DNA from: Achromobacter kerstersii
Lineage (GTDB): Bacteria; Pseudomonadota; Gammaproteobacteria; Burkholderiales; Burkholderiaceae_B
DNA length: 64,000 nucleotides
NCBI RefSeq assembly: GCF_902859595.1
Contig: NZ_CADIJQ010000001.1
Coordinates: forward strand, 558,001-622,000
Direction of reading: 5' to 3'
This document shows positions 8,913 to 17,663 of this stretch, one piece after another. How positions within the stretch are numbered: the stretch's first letter is position 1; every line of letters begins with the position of its first letter. The notes beneath the pieces were generated by a model. It worked only from the letters and a program-made list of their open reading frames with translations. It made no database searches and was not told where the DNA came from. The position numbers were made by a program, and so were the translations under genes.

Positions 8913-9824
8913 TCAGAGCTTGAATTGGGTGGCGTAGGTTTGGTCTTTCCAGCGCAGCAAGCGCTTTTCGGCGACGTCCACGCCGGCATACAGAACAAAG
9001 CCCAGCAGCATCAGCGAGAAGATGCCGACCCAGACGGTGTTCAGGTCATACAGCGACGAGGCCACGAAGATCACGTGCCCCAGCCCGTACTTGGACGAAA
9101 TGAATTCGCCCACCACGGTGCCCACCAGCGCAAAGCCGATGTTGATGCGGAACGTGCTGATGATGGCGGGCAGCGCTGATGGCACGACCACCTTGCGAAA
9201 GATCTGGCGGCGGCTGGCGCCCAGAGAAACCATCATCTTCTGGATGTCGGGGTCTGTGTCCTTGGCGGCCTGAAATGCGGCCAGCAAGGCGACGATGGAC
9301 GTCAGCGATACGGACAGCGCCACTTTTGAAATGACGCCAGTGCCAAACCACAGGATCACAAGCGGCGCGAACGCAATCTTTGGCACGCTGTTGATGGCGA
9401 CCAGAAAGGGTTCGACGACCCGCGCGCCATAGGGCGAATACCACAGCGCCAAGCCAGGCGCGGTGCCCAGCACGGTGCCGGCTACAAAGCCCACGGCGGA
9501 TGCCCACAGCGTGTAGTTGGCGTGCTCCCAAAGCTCGCCGGACTGGATCATTTTCCAGGCGGCTTGCAGCACGCCAGCGGGCGAACCGAACAGAAAGCCC
9601 GACACGGCGCCCGACCGGACGCCGGCTTCCCACGCGCCGAACAGCACGGCAAGTATCAGCAGCTGGGTGACCAGCACGGGCAGGCGGAAACGGGCGGCGC
9701 GAGGAGCGCGGCGAGTGCGTTGGGCGCGGTCGGTGCGTTCGACGCGGGTATTGGCGGCCAAGGTGTGTTGCCGGCTATCGCCCAAGGCGGCGCTGGCGGC
9801 AGGGGTAACGGTGGTCTGGCTCAT
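8913..9824 (-). CDS. ABC transporter permease, SsuC/TauC-like, 303 aa
   Basis: An inner-membrane permease of the BPD_transp_1 family. After a charged cytoplasmic N-terminus of about 45 residues come six predicted helices. The EAA-type coupling loop, around EDIQ-like DPDIQKMMVSLGASRRQIFRKVV, ends in the conserved LPAI segment (residues about 215-235). It would dock on the ATPase encoded immediately before it. The ATG at 9824 overlaps that gene's stop in an ATGA arrangement, which indicates translational coupling. A 69-bp gap leads to the binding protein. Confidence 0.88.
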   Translation of the reverse strand: MSQTTVTPAASAALGDSRQHTLAANTRVERTDRAQRTRRAPRAARFRLPVLVTQLLILAVLFGAWEAGVRSGAVSGFLFGSPAGVLQAAWKMIQSGELWEHANYTLWASAVGFVAGTVLGTAPGLALWYSPYGARVVEPFLVAINSVPKIAFAPLVILWFGTGVISKVALSVSLTSIVALLAAFQAAKDTDPDIQKMMVSLGASRRQIFRKVVVPSALPAIISTFRINIGFALVGTVVGEFISSKYGLGHVIFVASSLYDLNTVWVGIFSLMLLGFVLYAGVDVAEKRLLRWKDQTYATQFKL

Positions 9825-10618
9825 GCGTGGGTTCCGGTTTTGCGGCCGGTCTGAATGTCGAGTTCCTGGCAGAGCAGGTCGAAGTACGCCGGAAAGCGGC
9901 TGTCGTGGCGCGCGGCCAGGGGTGAGCGTGTGCCGAGTTCGATCTTGTGTTCGCTTTTCAATCGGCCGGGGCGGGCGCTCAAGACGAAGATGCGTTCAGA
10001 CAGAGCAATGGCTTCGTCGATGTCGTGCGTCACCAGCACCACTGTCTTGCCCTTTTGGCTGACGGTGTCGGCCAGCATGGACTCCAGGAACAAGCGGGTT
10101 TGGTAATCCAGCGCCGAGAACGGTTCGTCCAGCAGCAGCACATCCGGGTCCGGCAGCAAGGTGCGCGCCAGCGCCACGCGTTGCCGCATGCCGCCCGACA
10201 GCGCCTTGGGGTAGCTGTCTTGAAACGGCAGCAGGCCAAAGGTGTTCAGATAGTCGCGTGCCAATTCGACGGATTCCGCGCGGGGCGTGCCGCGTATTTC
10301 CAGGCCGACCAGCACGTTGTCCAGCACGGTGCGCCACGGCATGAGCAGGTCGCGTTGCAGCATGTAGCCGACGCGTCCGCGCAGGTTGGGCAGGGGCTTG
10401 CCATCCAGCGCGATGGTGCCGGCATCGTGTTCAAGCAGGCCGGTCAGGATGTTGAACAAGGTGGACTTGCCGCAGCCCGAGGGGCCGATGATGCTGACGA
10501 ATTCACCGCTGGCGGCGTTCAGGCTGATGTTGTCCAGCACCTGGACGGGGCCGGTGTCGGTCTGGAACCGCTTGGACAGATTGCGGATTTCCAGTTTTAA
10601 AGCAGGGGCTAGTGTCAT
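9821..10618 (-). CDS. ABC transporter ATP-binding protein, SsuB/TauB-like, 265 aa
   Basis: The cytoplasmic ATPase that powers the adjacent permease. The motifs are intact: Walker A GPSGCGKST (about residues 44-52), signature LSGGMRQR, Walker B VLLLDEP and an H-loop in VTHDIDEA. The C-terminal tail is short, as in nitrate/sulfonate/taurine importers. It lies 22 bp after the carboxymuconolactone-decarboxylase-like gene, which suggests one transcript. The gene order ATPase-permease-binding protein is common for this importer type in Burkholderiales. Confidence 0.92.
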   Translation of the reverse strand: MTLAPALKLEIRNLSKRFQTDTGPVQVLDNISLNAASGEFVSIIGPSGCGKSTLFNILTGLLEHDAGTIALDGKPLPNLRGRVGYMLQRDLLMPWRTVLDNVLVGLEIRGTPRAESVELARDYLNTFGLLPFQDSYPKALSGGMRQRVALARTLLPDPDVLLLDEPFSALDYQTRLFLESMLADTVSQKGKTVVLVTHDIDEAIALSERIFVLSARPGRLKSEHKIELGTRSPLAARHDSRFPAYFDLLCQELDIQTGRKTGTHA

Positions 10619-10640
10619 GGCGGTGCAATCTCAGGCCGCC

Positions 10641-11234
10641 TCAGGCCGCGCCATGCGCAAGTTCCAACGCCACGACGTCTTCATGCGGCACTTCCAGCGC
10701 CTCGTTAAAGCGCTTGAAGAAGCTGCACAGCGCAATGCGAATCGTCAGTTCCACAATCTGTTCTTCGCTGAAGAACGATTGCAGCTTGCTGTAGAACGCG
10801 TCGCTGACTTGCGACGGCGTCAAGGTCACCAGCACCGCGTAGTCGCGAACCACCAGGTCTTGCTCGTCCAGCCCGGGCACGCTGGGTTCCAGCAGGCGGT
10901 CGATGGCGTCTTGCGAAATGCCGTGCGCCGCCAGCTTGGGCGTGTGCAGCGTGACGCAGTAGTGGCAGGCGTGCGCCTTGGATGCCGTCAGCAGCGCAAT
11001 TTCCAGATGGCGCGGCGAGATCAAGCCGTCTTCACGCGATTGCACCAGGTAAGAGAAAAAATGCTTCAACGCGGGCGGCCGGGGCGCGAACGCGCTCAGC
11101 ATGTTGGCGTATGGGCCGTAGTCTTGAAGCAGTTGATTGAAGAGGGTGGCGGTGTTGGAATCCAGCGTGGCGGGATTCAGGGGATTCAGGCGGGGCAAGG
11201 CGATTCCAGCGGAATAAGAAAATGACGCTGTCAT
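10641..11234 (-). CDS. Carboxymuconolactone decarboxylase-family (AhpD-like) protein, 197 aa
   Basis: An all-helical CMD/AhpD-fold protein. The redox-type motif HACHYCVTLHTP (about residues 88-99) carries a CxxC with downstream His, as in AhpD-like peroxidatic or disulfide-exchange proteins and not in true decarboxylases. The C-terminal RIALCSFFKRFNEALEVP is also typical of the family. The length is somewhat above the AhpD average. It sits between the orphan PAAR gene and the SsuB-like ATPase and probably heads the ABC operon. Its reaction is unproven; a peroxidase-associated or isomerase-like role is possible. Confidence 0.8.
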   Translation of the reverse strand: MTASFSYSAGIALPRLNPLNPATLDSNTATLFNQLLQDYGPYANMLSAFAPRPPALKHFFSYLVQSREDGLISPRHLEIALLTASKAHACHYCVTLHTPKLAAHGISQDAIDRLLEPSVPGLDEQDLVVRDYAVLVTLTPSQVSDAFYSKLQSFFSEEQIVELTIRIALCSFFKRFNEALEVPHEDVVALELAHGAA

Positions 11235-11299
11235 CCTAAAAGATGCATGCCCGCCTGAAAAATACCGATATCACATATGGTTATGGGGACGCACGGCGC

Positions 11300-11557
11300 T
11301 TATGCCGACAGCCAATTAGCATCGCCCTCGATCAGCGTGCCGCCGTGGCTGGTGGTGTCGCCCTGGCGCGCCACCGGTTGCCCTTCGATGGTGGCGGATG
11401 CGGAACCGCTGACGATGACGGCGCCGCAGCTGATGCGGTCGCCCACGCGGGCGATCGGCCGGCCGTTGATGGCCGCGGTGGACGCGCCGCTGACGATGCT
11501 GCCGGGGCCATGGAGCGGGCAGGCGTGAGCATGGCCAACAAGGGCGACGGGGATCAT
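11300..11557 (-). CDS. Orphan PAAR-domain protein, 85 aa
   Basis: A single PAAR domain, the spike-tip fold that sharpens VgrG in type VI secretion. The characteristic repeats are present: HACPLHGPGSIVSG, NGRPIARVGDRISCG, and VARQGDTTSHGGTLIEG near the end. The start MIPVALVGHAH at 11557 is chosen because AAGGAG lies about 7 bases upstream. The frame stays open further upstream to 11743. A start at 11689 (MANFEW) would add a pentapeptide-repeat-like extension encoded by a 15-bp tandem array. No vgrG or effector adjoins it, so it is an orphan tip or a carrier for a distant cargo. Confidence 0.85.
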   Translation of the reverse strand: MIPVALVGHAHACPLHGPGSIVSGASTAAINGRPIARVGDRISCGAVIVSGSASATIEGQPVARQGDTTSHGGTLIEGDANWLSA

Positions 11558-11570
11558 GGGGGCTCCTTTG

Positions 11571-11675
11571 ATCAGAGTGGCTGAAATCGGAATGGCTGCG
11601 ATCAGATTGGGGGCAATCAGATTGGCTTCAATGAGACTGGCCTCAATGAGGTTGGCCTCAATGTTAGGGAGCCAT
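11571..11675. repeat. Seven 15-bp tandem units, coding-compatible on the minus strand
   Basis: Seven successive 15-mers, such as ATCAGATTGGCTTCA and ATGAGACTGGCCTCA, follow each other without gaps. They diverge towards both ends. On the minus strand, in the PAAR reading frame, they read NLIEA, SLIEA and NLIAP, matching the A(N/D)LXX pentapeptide-repeat pattern. The array is either the upstream part of a longer PAAR protein or an untranslated relic. Confidence 0.8.
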
Positions 11676-11746
11676 TCAAAATTAGCCATAGGACGATTCA
11701 GAAAAGCAGCCCCCCGTGTTTGTCTGACGCGCCTGTCGCCCATGCT

Positions 11747-12520
11747 CTACAAGCGCTGGCCCCCCGTTGCATCAATACTCTGCCCGGTGACCCAGCGTCC
11801 TTCGTGCGAGGCCAGGAACGCGACGATATCCGCAATGTCTTCTGGCTGGCCGACGCGCCCCAGCGCAATCGTCTGGGCAATGGCGCGGCTGATGTCGGGG
11901 TCGCGGGCGCGGGTGTTCATGTCGGTGGCGGTGGCGCCGGGCAGCACGGCGTTCACCGTAATGCCGCGCGCGCCCAGGTCGCTAGCCAGCAGCAGCGTCA
12001 GCGCCTCCAGCCCCGCTTTAGCCGGTGCGTAGACGCTCATTTCGGGATAGGCGGCGCGGGTGCCCATCGACGAGATATTGACGATACGCCCGCCGTCGCG
12101 CAAGAAGGGCAGGCAGTGCTGAATCAAAAAGAACGGCGTCTTCAAATTGACTTGCAGCACGCGGTCGAAATCGTCGGGTTTGACGTCGGCCAGCCGCGCA
12201 CGCAGGCCCACGCCCGCGTTGTTGACCAGAATATCCAGGCCGTCGGCGCCCGTGTGTTGCTGCACCGTATGGCGCAGCGCTTCGGCGAGTATCGCCGCCG
12301 CGTCGGACGACGCCAGGTCGGCTTGCAAGGTCCAGGCGCGGCCGCCAGCGTCGCGGATCAGCGCTACGACTTCATCGGCGGCGTCGCGGGCGGCGTTGTA
12401 ATGCACGGCGACGTGCGCGCCGCGCCGGCCCAGCGCCAGCGCAATGGCGCGGCCGATGCCGCGGCTGCCGCCGGTGACCAGCGCCGTCTTGCCGGCCAGC
12501 GAATCCGGGGTGTGGCTCAT
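11747..12520 (-). CDS. SDR-family NAD(P)-dependent oxidoreductase, 257 aa
   Basis: A classical short-chain dehydrogenase, FabG-like in shape. It has the cofactor motif TGGSRGIG (about residues 15-22), NNAG, and a catalytic Ser in NISSMG followed by Tyr and Lys in SVYAPAKAG. The ending VTGQSIDATGG is typical. It would reduce or oxidise a hydroxy or keto group, probably on an acyl-CoA given its partner. The ATG at 12520 overlaps the stop of the CoA-ligase gene (ATGA), so the two are translationally coupled. Confidence 0.9.
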   Translation of the reverse strand: MSHTPDSLAGKTALVTGGSRGIGRAIALALGRRGAHVAVHYNAARDAADEVVALIRDAGGRAWTLQADLASSDAAAILAEALRHTVQQHTGADGLDILVNNAGVGLRARLADVKPDDFDRVLQVNLKTPFFLIQHCLPFLRDGGRIVNISSMGTRAAYPEMSVYAPAKAGLEALTLLLASDLGARGITVNAVLPGATATDMNTRARDPDISRAIAQTIALGRVGQPEDIADIVAFLASHEGRWVTGQSIDATGGQRL

Positions 12521-14058
12521 GCGGCCTCCGTGGCGGTCAGGGTCCAGGCTTGTTGCGCTTCCAGCGCACGGGCCTGCAACAGCAGGGCGTTGCGATCGAC
12601 CTTGTTGGTGCCGGCCCATGGCAGTTCATCCACGAAGCGGATGCGGCGCGGGTGCTGATACGCGGGGCCGTTCGCCAGTGCATGGCGCTTAAGCGCGTCA
12701 GCATCCAGCCCGCTGCCGTCGCGGCGCACGACGAAGGCAACGGGGATGTGCCCGCGCTCTTCGTCGGCCAGCGGCACGACGCAGCTTTGGCGCACGTCGG
12801 GATGAGACTCCAGCAGTTTTTCCACTTCAACGGGATAGATGTTCTCGCCGCCGCATACGAACATGTCGTCGGCGCGGCCTACGAAATAGTAGAAGCCGTC
12901 GGCGTCGCGGCGCATGACGTCGCCGCTGTAATACCAGCCGTCTTGCAGCACCTGCGCGCTTTTCTCGGGCAGGTTGTGATAGCCAGACAACACGGCCGGG
13001 TTCTTCATCAGCAGCACGCCTTCGTCAGCGTTCGGGCCATCCGCCAGCCGCACGTGAGAGGGGTCCAGCGGATGGCCCACCGCCAGCGGCGGCGTGGGCA
13101 GGCCATGCGGATGGGGGCCAAACACGGCGGGGCCGGCCTCGGTGGTGCCGTACCCATGCGTGATGCGCACATGCGGCAGCGCTTGCTGGATGCGTTCATA
13201 CAGCGCTACCGTCATCGGGGCCGAGCCCAGCATCACGCGCGCCAGCGCGGATAGATCGCGGCCGTGCAGCAGCGCCGGGTCTTTGACCAGGCGGGCGAAC
13301 ATCGTCGGCACGGCGGTCAGGATGGTGATGCGGTAACGCTCCAGCGCATCGGCGTAAGCCGCGACATCAAAGCTGGGCTGGATGACCAGCAGGCTGTTGC
13401 TGGCGAATGCGCGCTTGGCCATGAACAGGCCGTTCATATGGAACAGCGGTTGGGCCAGCAGATAGTGTTCCTGCGCGGCGTTGGCCGCCACCGGGGCCGA
13501 GGTGGTCGTCAGCGCCCAGAGCTGGCCGGTATGCGTCAGCGGCACGCCTTTGGGCTTGCCCGTGGAGCCGGACGTGTACAGCATCTGCGCGACGTCGTCG
13601 TTCGCGGGCGTGACGGTGTTGAACTCCGTGGGCGTAATCTGCGCAGCGAAGCCTTCGGGGCCGTCGTCGTCAAAGTCGAGCACGGGCACCGTGGCTTCGA
13701 ACGCAGCGCGGCGCGGGGCATCCACGAACGCCAGCGCGATATCGGCGTCGCGGATCACGTAGTCGATATTCTCTTGCGACTGCTTGATGTTGATGGGCAC
13801 GGCGACGAAGCCGGCGCGCATGATGCCGAAGTACGTAATCAGGTATTCGGCGCGGTTCAGCGCGGCAATCGCCACGCGCGCGCCCGGCGGCAGGCCGCGC
13901 GCCGTCAGCCAGGCGGCCACGCCGCCCGCCAGTTGGCGAACCTGGTCGTGGTCGTAGTGCGCGGGCGCGCCGGGCTGGCGCAGGTCAATGATGGCGGGCA
14001 GGGCGGTGGCGCGGCGCGGGTCGGCCAGGTCGCCAAGATTATTCAGCGTATGCGTCAT
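12517..14058 (-). CDS. AMP-dependent acyl-CoA synthetase/ligase, 513 aa
   Basis: A class I adenylate-forming enzyme that activates a carboxylic acid with ATP and CoA. The P-loop MLYTSGSTGKPKGVPLTH is present, as are the A5-like HGYGTTEAG, the A7/A8 region YSGDV then FVGRADDMFVCGGENIYPVE, and a C-terminal A10 Lys in GTNKVDRNAL. The length is normal. It is followed by an SDR with overlapping codons and preceded by Dpp-type permeases, so it probably activates the acid that the locus imports or makes. The substrate specificity cannot be read from the sequence. Confidence 0.9.
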   Translation of the reverse strand: MTHTLNNLGDLADPRRATALPAIIDLRQPGAPAHYDHDQVRQLAGGVAAWLTARGLPPGARVAIAALNRAEYLITYFGIMRAGFVAVPINIKQSQENIDYVIRDADIALAFVDAPRRAAFEATVPVLDFDDDGPEGFAAQITPTEFNTVTPANDDVAQMLYTSGSTGKPKGVPLTHTGQLWALTTTSAPVAANAAQEHYLLAQPLFHMNGLFMAKRAFASNSLLVIQPSFDVAAYADALERYRITILTAVPTMFARLVKDPALLHGRDLSALARVMLGSAPMTVALYERIQQALPHVRITHGYGTTEAGPAVFGPHPHGLPTPPLAVGHPLDPSHVRLADGPNADEGVLLMKNPAVLSGYHNLPEKSAQVLQDGWYYSGDVMRRDADGFYYFVGRADDMFVCGGENIYPVEVEKLLESHPDVRQSCVVPLADEERGHIPVAFVVRRDGSGLDADALKRHALANGPAYQHPRRIRFVDELPWAGTNKVDRNALLLQARALEAQQAWTLTATEAA

Positions 14059-14085
14059 GGGATATTCCGGGTTTGCAGTTGCGGT

Positions 14086-15006
14086 TCAACGCTTTTGCAG
14101 CTTGGGGTTGAGCGCGTCGTTCAGGCCGTCGCCAACCAGGTTCAGCGACAGCACGGCAAGCATGATGGCCACGCCGGGAACGGCGCAGATGTACCAGGAC
14201 GAGCGGATCAGGCTGCGGCCTTCGCCCACCAGCCGGCCCCAGCTGGCGATGTTGGGGTCGCCCAGCCCCAGAAACGACACCACCGATTCGTACAGGATGG
14301 CGCCGGCCACCACCAGCGACGACATCACGATGACGGGCGGCAGCGCGTTAGGCAGGATCTCGCCGGCGACGATGCGCAGCGGGCTCATGCCGACGGCGCG
14401 GCACGCCTGCACGAATTCGCGTTCCTTGAACGACAGGAACTCCGCCCGCGTCAGCCGCGCGATGGGCGGCCACGACACCAGCCCGACGGCCAGCGTGATG
14501 GTTTCAATGTGCGGCCCCAGGACCGACACGATGGTCAGCACGAAGACCACGTTGGGAATGATCTGGAACAGTTCGGTGACGCGCATCAGCGCTTCGTCGA
14601 TCCAGCCGCCCGACCACGCGGCCGCGGCGCCCACGCTCACGCCGATCAGCGTGGCGGTGGCGGCGGCCACCAGGCCAATCAGCAAGGTGGCGCGCGCGCC
14701 GTGCGCGATCAGCGCGGCAATGTCGCGGCCCATGGAGTCGGTGCCTAGCGGGTAACGCCAGGACTCGAACGGCCAGATCTCGGGCGCGCCAACGATGCGC
14801 AAGGGGTTGGTGGGATACAGCCAGCCGGCGCTGGCGGCCAGCAGCACCACCAGCAGCAGGACGATGGCGCCCGCCACCGCGCCACGGTTGCGGGCGTAGC
14901 GGGACAGGAATGAGGCCGGGCGATGGGGGGCGGATGCGGCGGGGGAAGCGGCTGTGGTGTTGCCAGCACCAGAAGCAGCAGGCGAAACAGAAGACGATGC
15001 AGACAT
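14086..15006 (-). CDS. Dipeptide/oligopeptide-type ABC permease C subunit, 306 aa
   Basis: An OppC/DppC-type inner-membrane permease. A short cytoplasmic N-terminus with the OppC_N signature (FLSRYARNRGAVAGAIVLL) precedes about six helices. The EAA loop appears as FVQACRAVGMSPLRIVAGEILPN (cited as its start FVQACRAVG and end EILPN). It forms a heterodimer with the B subunit encoded one base upstream. No cognate ATPase gene (DppD/DppF) occurs in the cluster. Confidence 0.88.
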   Translation of the reverse strand: MSASSSVSPAASGAGNTTAASPAASAPHRPASFLSRYARNRGAVAGAIVLLLVVLLAASAGWLYPTNPLRIVGAPEIWPFESWRYPLGTDSMGRDIAALIAHGARATLLIGLVAAATATLIGVSVGAAAAWSGGWIDEALMRVTELFQIIPNVVFVLTIVSVLGPHIETITLAVGLVSWPPIARLTRAEFLSFKEREFVQACRAVGMSPLRIVAGEILPNALPPVIVMSSLVVAGAILYESVVSFLGLGDPNIASWGRLVGEGRSLIRSSWYICAVPGVAIMLAVLSLNLVGDGLNDALNPKLQKR

Positions 15007-15007
15007 G

Positions 15008-15979
15008 TCAGGCAGCCTTGATGCGCGGGTCCAACCGCGTGTAGAGCAGATCGACGACGATGTTGGCGACGATCACGACGAAAGAACTCAGCACCAGAAT
15101 GCCCAGCACGACGGGGTAGTTGCGGGTCATGACGCTGTCAAACAGCACGCCGCCAATGCCGGGCCAGCTGAACACCGCTTCAACAACAATGCTGCCGCCC
15201 AGCACGGCGCCCAGTTGCAGGCCCAGCAAGGTCACGATGGGCAGCACCGCGTTGCGCAGGATGTGGCGCAGCACGACGGTGGCGCGCGTCAGGCCCTTGG
15301 CGTATGCCGTGCGCACGTAGTCCATGCGGCTGACTTCCAGCATCGACGCCCGCATCACGCGCGCATACGCCGCCGAATAGAACAGGCCCAGCGCAAGGGC
15401 GGGCAGCGCCAGATGGTGCAGCACGTCCAGCGCCTGGCGCCAGAGCCCGCCGTCCAAGCCGATGGTGACCATGCCGCCCACCGGAAACCAGCCCAGCTTC
15501 ACGGAAAACAGAATGATCAGCATGATGCCCAGCCAGAAGCTTGGCGCGGCAAAGCACAGCACGGCAAAGGCCGACACCGCGCTATCCCACCACGTGTTGA
15601 CCTTCACGGCTGACACGATGCCCGCCGCCATGCCTACCAGCACAGCGATGGCGATGCTGGCCAGCATCAGCACCAGCGTGGCGGGCAGGTGCGCCAGAAT
15701 CACGTCCAGCACCGGCAGGTTGTGCCGGTACGAATAGCCGAAATCCAGGCGCGCGACCGATCCGATGTACTTCAGCAGCTGCACGGTAGGGGTCTGGTCC
15801 AGGCCGTAGGTCACGCGCAGGCGTTCGATCAGCGCGGGGTCGGTAACCTGCTGTTCGGCCGTCATGACGTCCAGGAAGGTGCCTGGCACGGATTGGATCA
15901 GGGCAAAGTTCAGCACCACCACGCCCAACAGCAGCGGAATGGCCTGAAGCAAGCGGCGGGTGATCAGTCGGATCGGCAT
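15008..15979 (-). CDS. Dipeptide/oligopeptide-type ABC permease B subunit, 323 aa
   Basis: An OppB/DppB-type permease. It begins MPIRLITRRLLQAIPLLLGV, the usual first helix of this family, and contains the EAA-like YVRTAYAKGL segment and a conserved LGLQLGAVLGGSIVVEAVFS region. The start at 15979 is chosen because the frame upstream of it is antisense-like Arg/Trp-rich sequence lying inside the binding-protein gene. It lies 10 bp after the binding-protein stop and one base before the C subunit, so a single transcript is likely. Confidence 0.88.
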   Translation of the reverse strand: MPIRLITRRLLQAIPLLLGVVVLNFALIQSVPGTFLDVMTAEQQVTDPALIERLRVTYGLDQTPTVQLLKYIGSVARLDFGYSYRHNLPVLDVILAHLPATLVLMLASIAIAVLVGMAAGIVSAVKVNTWWDSAVSAFAVLCFAAPSFWLGIMLIILFSVKLGWFPVGGMVTIGLDGGLWRQALDVLHHLALPALALGLFYSAAYARVMRASMLEVSRMDYVRTAYAKGLTRATVVLRHILRNAVLPIVTLLGLQLGAVLGGSIVVEAVFSWPGIGGVLFDSVMTRNYPVVLGILVLSSFVVIVANIVVDLLYTRLDPRIKAA

Positions 15980-15989
15980 GGCGGGTCGC

Positions 15990-17636
15990 TTAAGGTTGCA
16001 GCCAGACGTCGGCCAGGGTCTCGCCCTGCACGTTGGCGCTGGTCGTGAAGTTGCGCACCTTCTTGCCGGCCAATGTGAACGCCTGGATCTCCACCAGCGG
16101 CACCAGGGGCACGTCGGTGGACGCCAGCTTCGCGAATTCCGCGGCCAGCGCGCGGCGGGCCTCGGGCGCCGTTTCCACCGCAAGCTTGGCGACGATGCCG
16201 TCCATCTCGGGGCTGGAATAGCCCGTGGCGTTGCGGAACGCCGCGCCTTTTACGATGCCGTCGGTCGTGAAAAATTGCGTCACGGTCGGCACCAGTTCCA
16301 ATGGCGACGTGAAGTTGGACACGGCGATGTCGTAGTCGTAATCGCCATAGATGCGCTTGAGCGCGGTGGCGCGGTCAACGGAATCCAGCTTCACCGCAAT
16401 GCCCACGTCTTCCAGCGCCTGCTTCAGGTACTGGCCCAGCTTGGCGTTTTCTTCGAACCAGGCGGCGGCCAGCAGGTTGACGGTGAAGCGCTTGCCGTCT
16501 TTGACGGGCAGGCCGGCTGCGTCCAGCAGCGCGGCGGCCTTCTTGGGGTCGAACGGGTAGCGCGGCACGTCTTCGGTGAAGAACAACGGGTTGCTGCTGA
16601 AGATGGGCGCAATCGCCGGTTTGCCCCGGCCGTAATAGATGGTGTCGACGATGAATTGGCGGTCGATGGCGTGCAGGATGGCCTGTCGCACTTCACGGCG
16701 CTTGACGATCTCGCGGCGCTGATTGAATTCCACGGTGACGGTCCAGGCGGTGTTCTGATAGCCGCGCGTATCCACGACGACCTTGCCGGTTTTCACCAGA
16801 CGGTCGATGTCGCGCGCTGGCACCGGACTGGAATACGCCAAGCCCAATTCCCCCGTTTCCAGCGCGGCCCCGCGCGAAGCCGGGTCGCCCCACCAGCGGA
16901 TGACGAGCTTGTCCAGGTAGGGCATGCCGGCATTCCAGTACGCGTCGTTGCGCAGGTATTCCACGTGGCTGCCGCGCACCCACTTGCCGTACTTCCACGG
17001 GCCGGTCCCGACCGGCGTGTTGTTCAACGGGTTGGTAATGATGTCTTTGCCGTCGTACAGATGCTTGGGCAGCAGCAATTGGAACTGGCCGGCCAGCGTG
17101 GACTTCAAGAAGAATTCCGGCACCGGGGCGTTGAAGGTCAGCACGACGGTGTGCGGGTCGGTGGCGGTGGCGTCCGTCAACGACTTCAGCGCGATGCCGG
17201 CCGAGATGGGCTTCCAGTGTTGCAGCGCGTTGTAGACGACGTCGGCGGACGTGAACGGTGCGCCGTCATGCCAGGTGACGCCTTCGCGCAGCTTGATGGT
17301 GTAGCTGCGGAAGTCGGCGGCGGGCGTCAGGCTTAGCGCCAGCGCGGGCTGGAACTTCAGGTCGGCGTCCAGGCGCAGCAGGCGTTCAAGAATCTTGGTG
17401 GACGTCTGGAACGGGCTGGAGCCGCCGCCGCCCGGCACAAACAGCGCTTGCGGCTCCAGGCCGCCCCAGCTGGCGACGAGCGTGCCGCCCTTGCGGGCCG
17501 GGCCGGGGTCTGAGCCGGGTGTGTCCGTGGCGGCGATCAGCGCGCGGGGCGCAAGCCCGAAGCCAGTGGCGGCCAGGCCGCCTGCGGCGGAACGGGTGAG
17601 GAAGGCGCGCCGTCCGGGGCGCGGAGTCTGGGTCAT
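15990..17636 (-). CDS. Peptide/nickel-type ABC periplasmic binding protein, 548 aa
   Basis: An SBP_bac_5-family solute-binding protein. The N-terminus carries a twin-arginine-like signal (GRRAFLTRSAAGG), suggesting Tat export. In the mature part, the segment LREGVTWHDGAPFTSADVVY (residues about 120-140) is the family hallmark. The length is normal. The ligand may be a peptide, but members of this family also bind opines, sugars, glutathione and heme. The catabolic neighbours (CoA ligase, thioesterase, SDR) argue for a carbon source. Confidence 0.9.
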   Translation of the reverse strand: MTQTPRPGRRAFLTRSAAGGLAATGFGLAPRALIAATDTPGSDPGPARKGGTLVASWGGLEPQALFVPGGGGSSPFQTSTKILERLLRLDADLKFQPALALSLTPAADFRSYTIKLREGVTWHDGAPFTSADVVYNALQHWKPISAGIALKSLTDATATDPHTVVLTFNAPVPEFFLKSTLAGQFQLLLPKHLYDGKDIITNPLNNTPVGTGPWKYGKWVRGSHVEYLRNDAYWNAGMPYLDKLVIRWWGDPASRGAALETGELGLAYSSPVPARDIDRLVKTGKVVVDTRGYQNTAWTVTVEFNQRREIVKRREVRQAILHAIDRQFIVDTIYYGRGKPAIAPIFSSNPLFFTEDVPRYPFDPKKAAALLDAAGLPVKDGKRFTVNLLAAAWFEENAKLGQYLKQALEDVGIAVKLDSVDRATALKRIYGDYDYDIAVSNFTSPLELVPTVTQFFTTDGIVKGAAFRNATGYSSPEMDGIVAKLAVETAPEARRALAAEFAKLASTDVPLVPLVEIQAFTLAGKKVRNFTTSANVQGETLADVWLQP

Positions 17637-17663
17637 GATGAATCCTTAGGGGTCGGGGCGGGC

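Noticed and set aside
13264-14748. 494-codon open frame on the plus strand
   Set aside because: It is antisense to the acyl-CoA ligase and permease genes, which carry clear family motifs. The His/Gly/Arg-rich translation is typical of GC-rich shadow frames.
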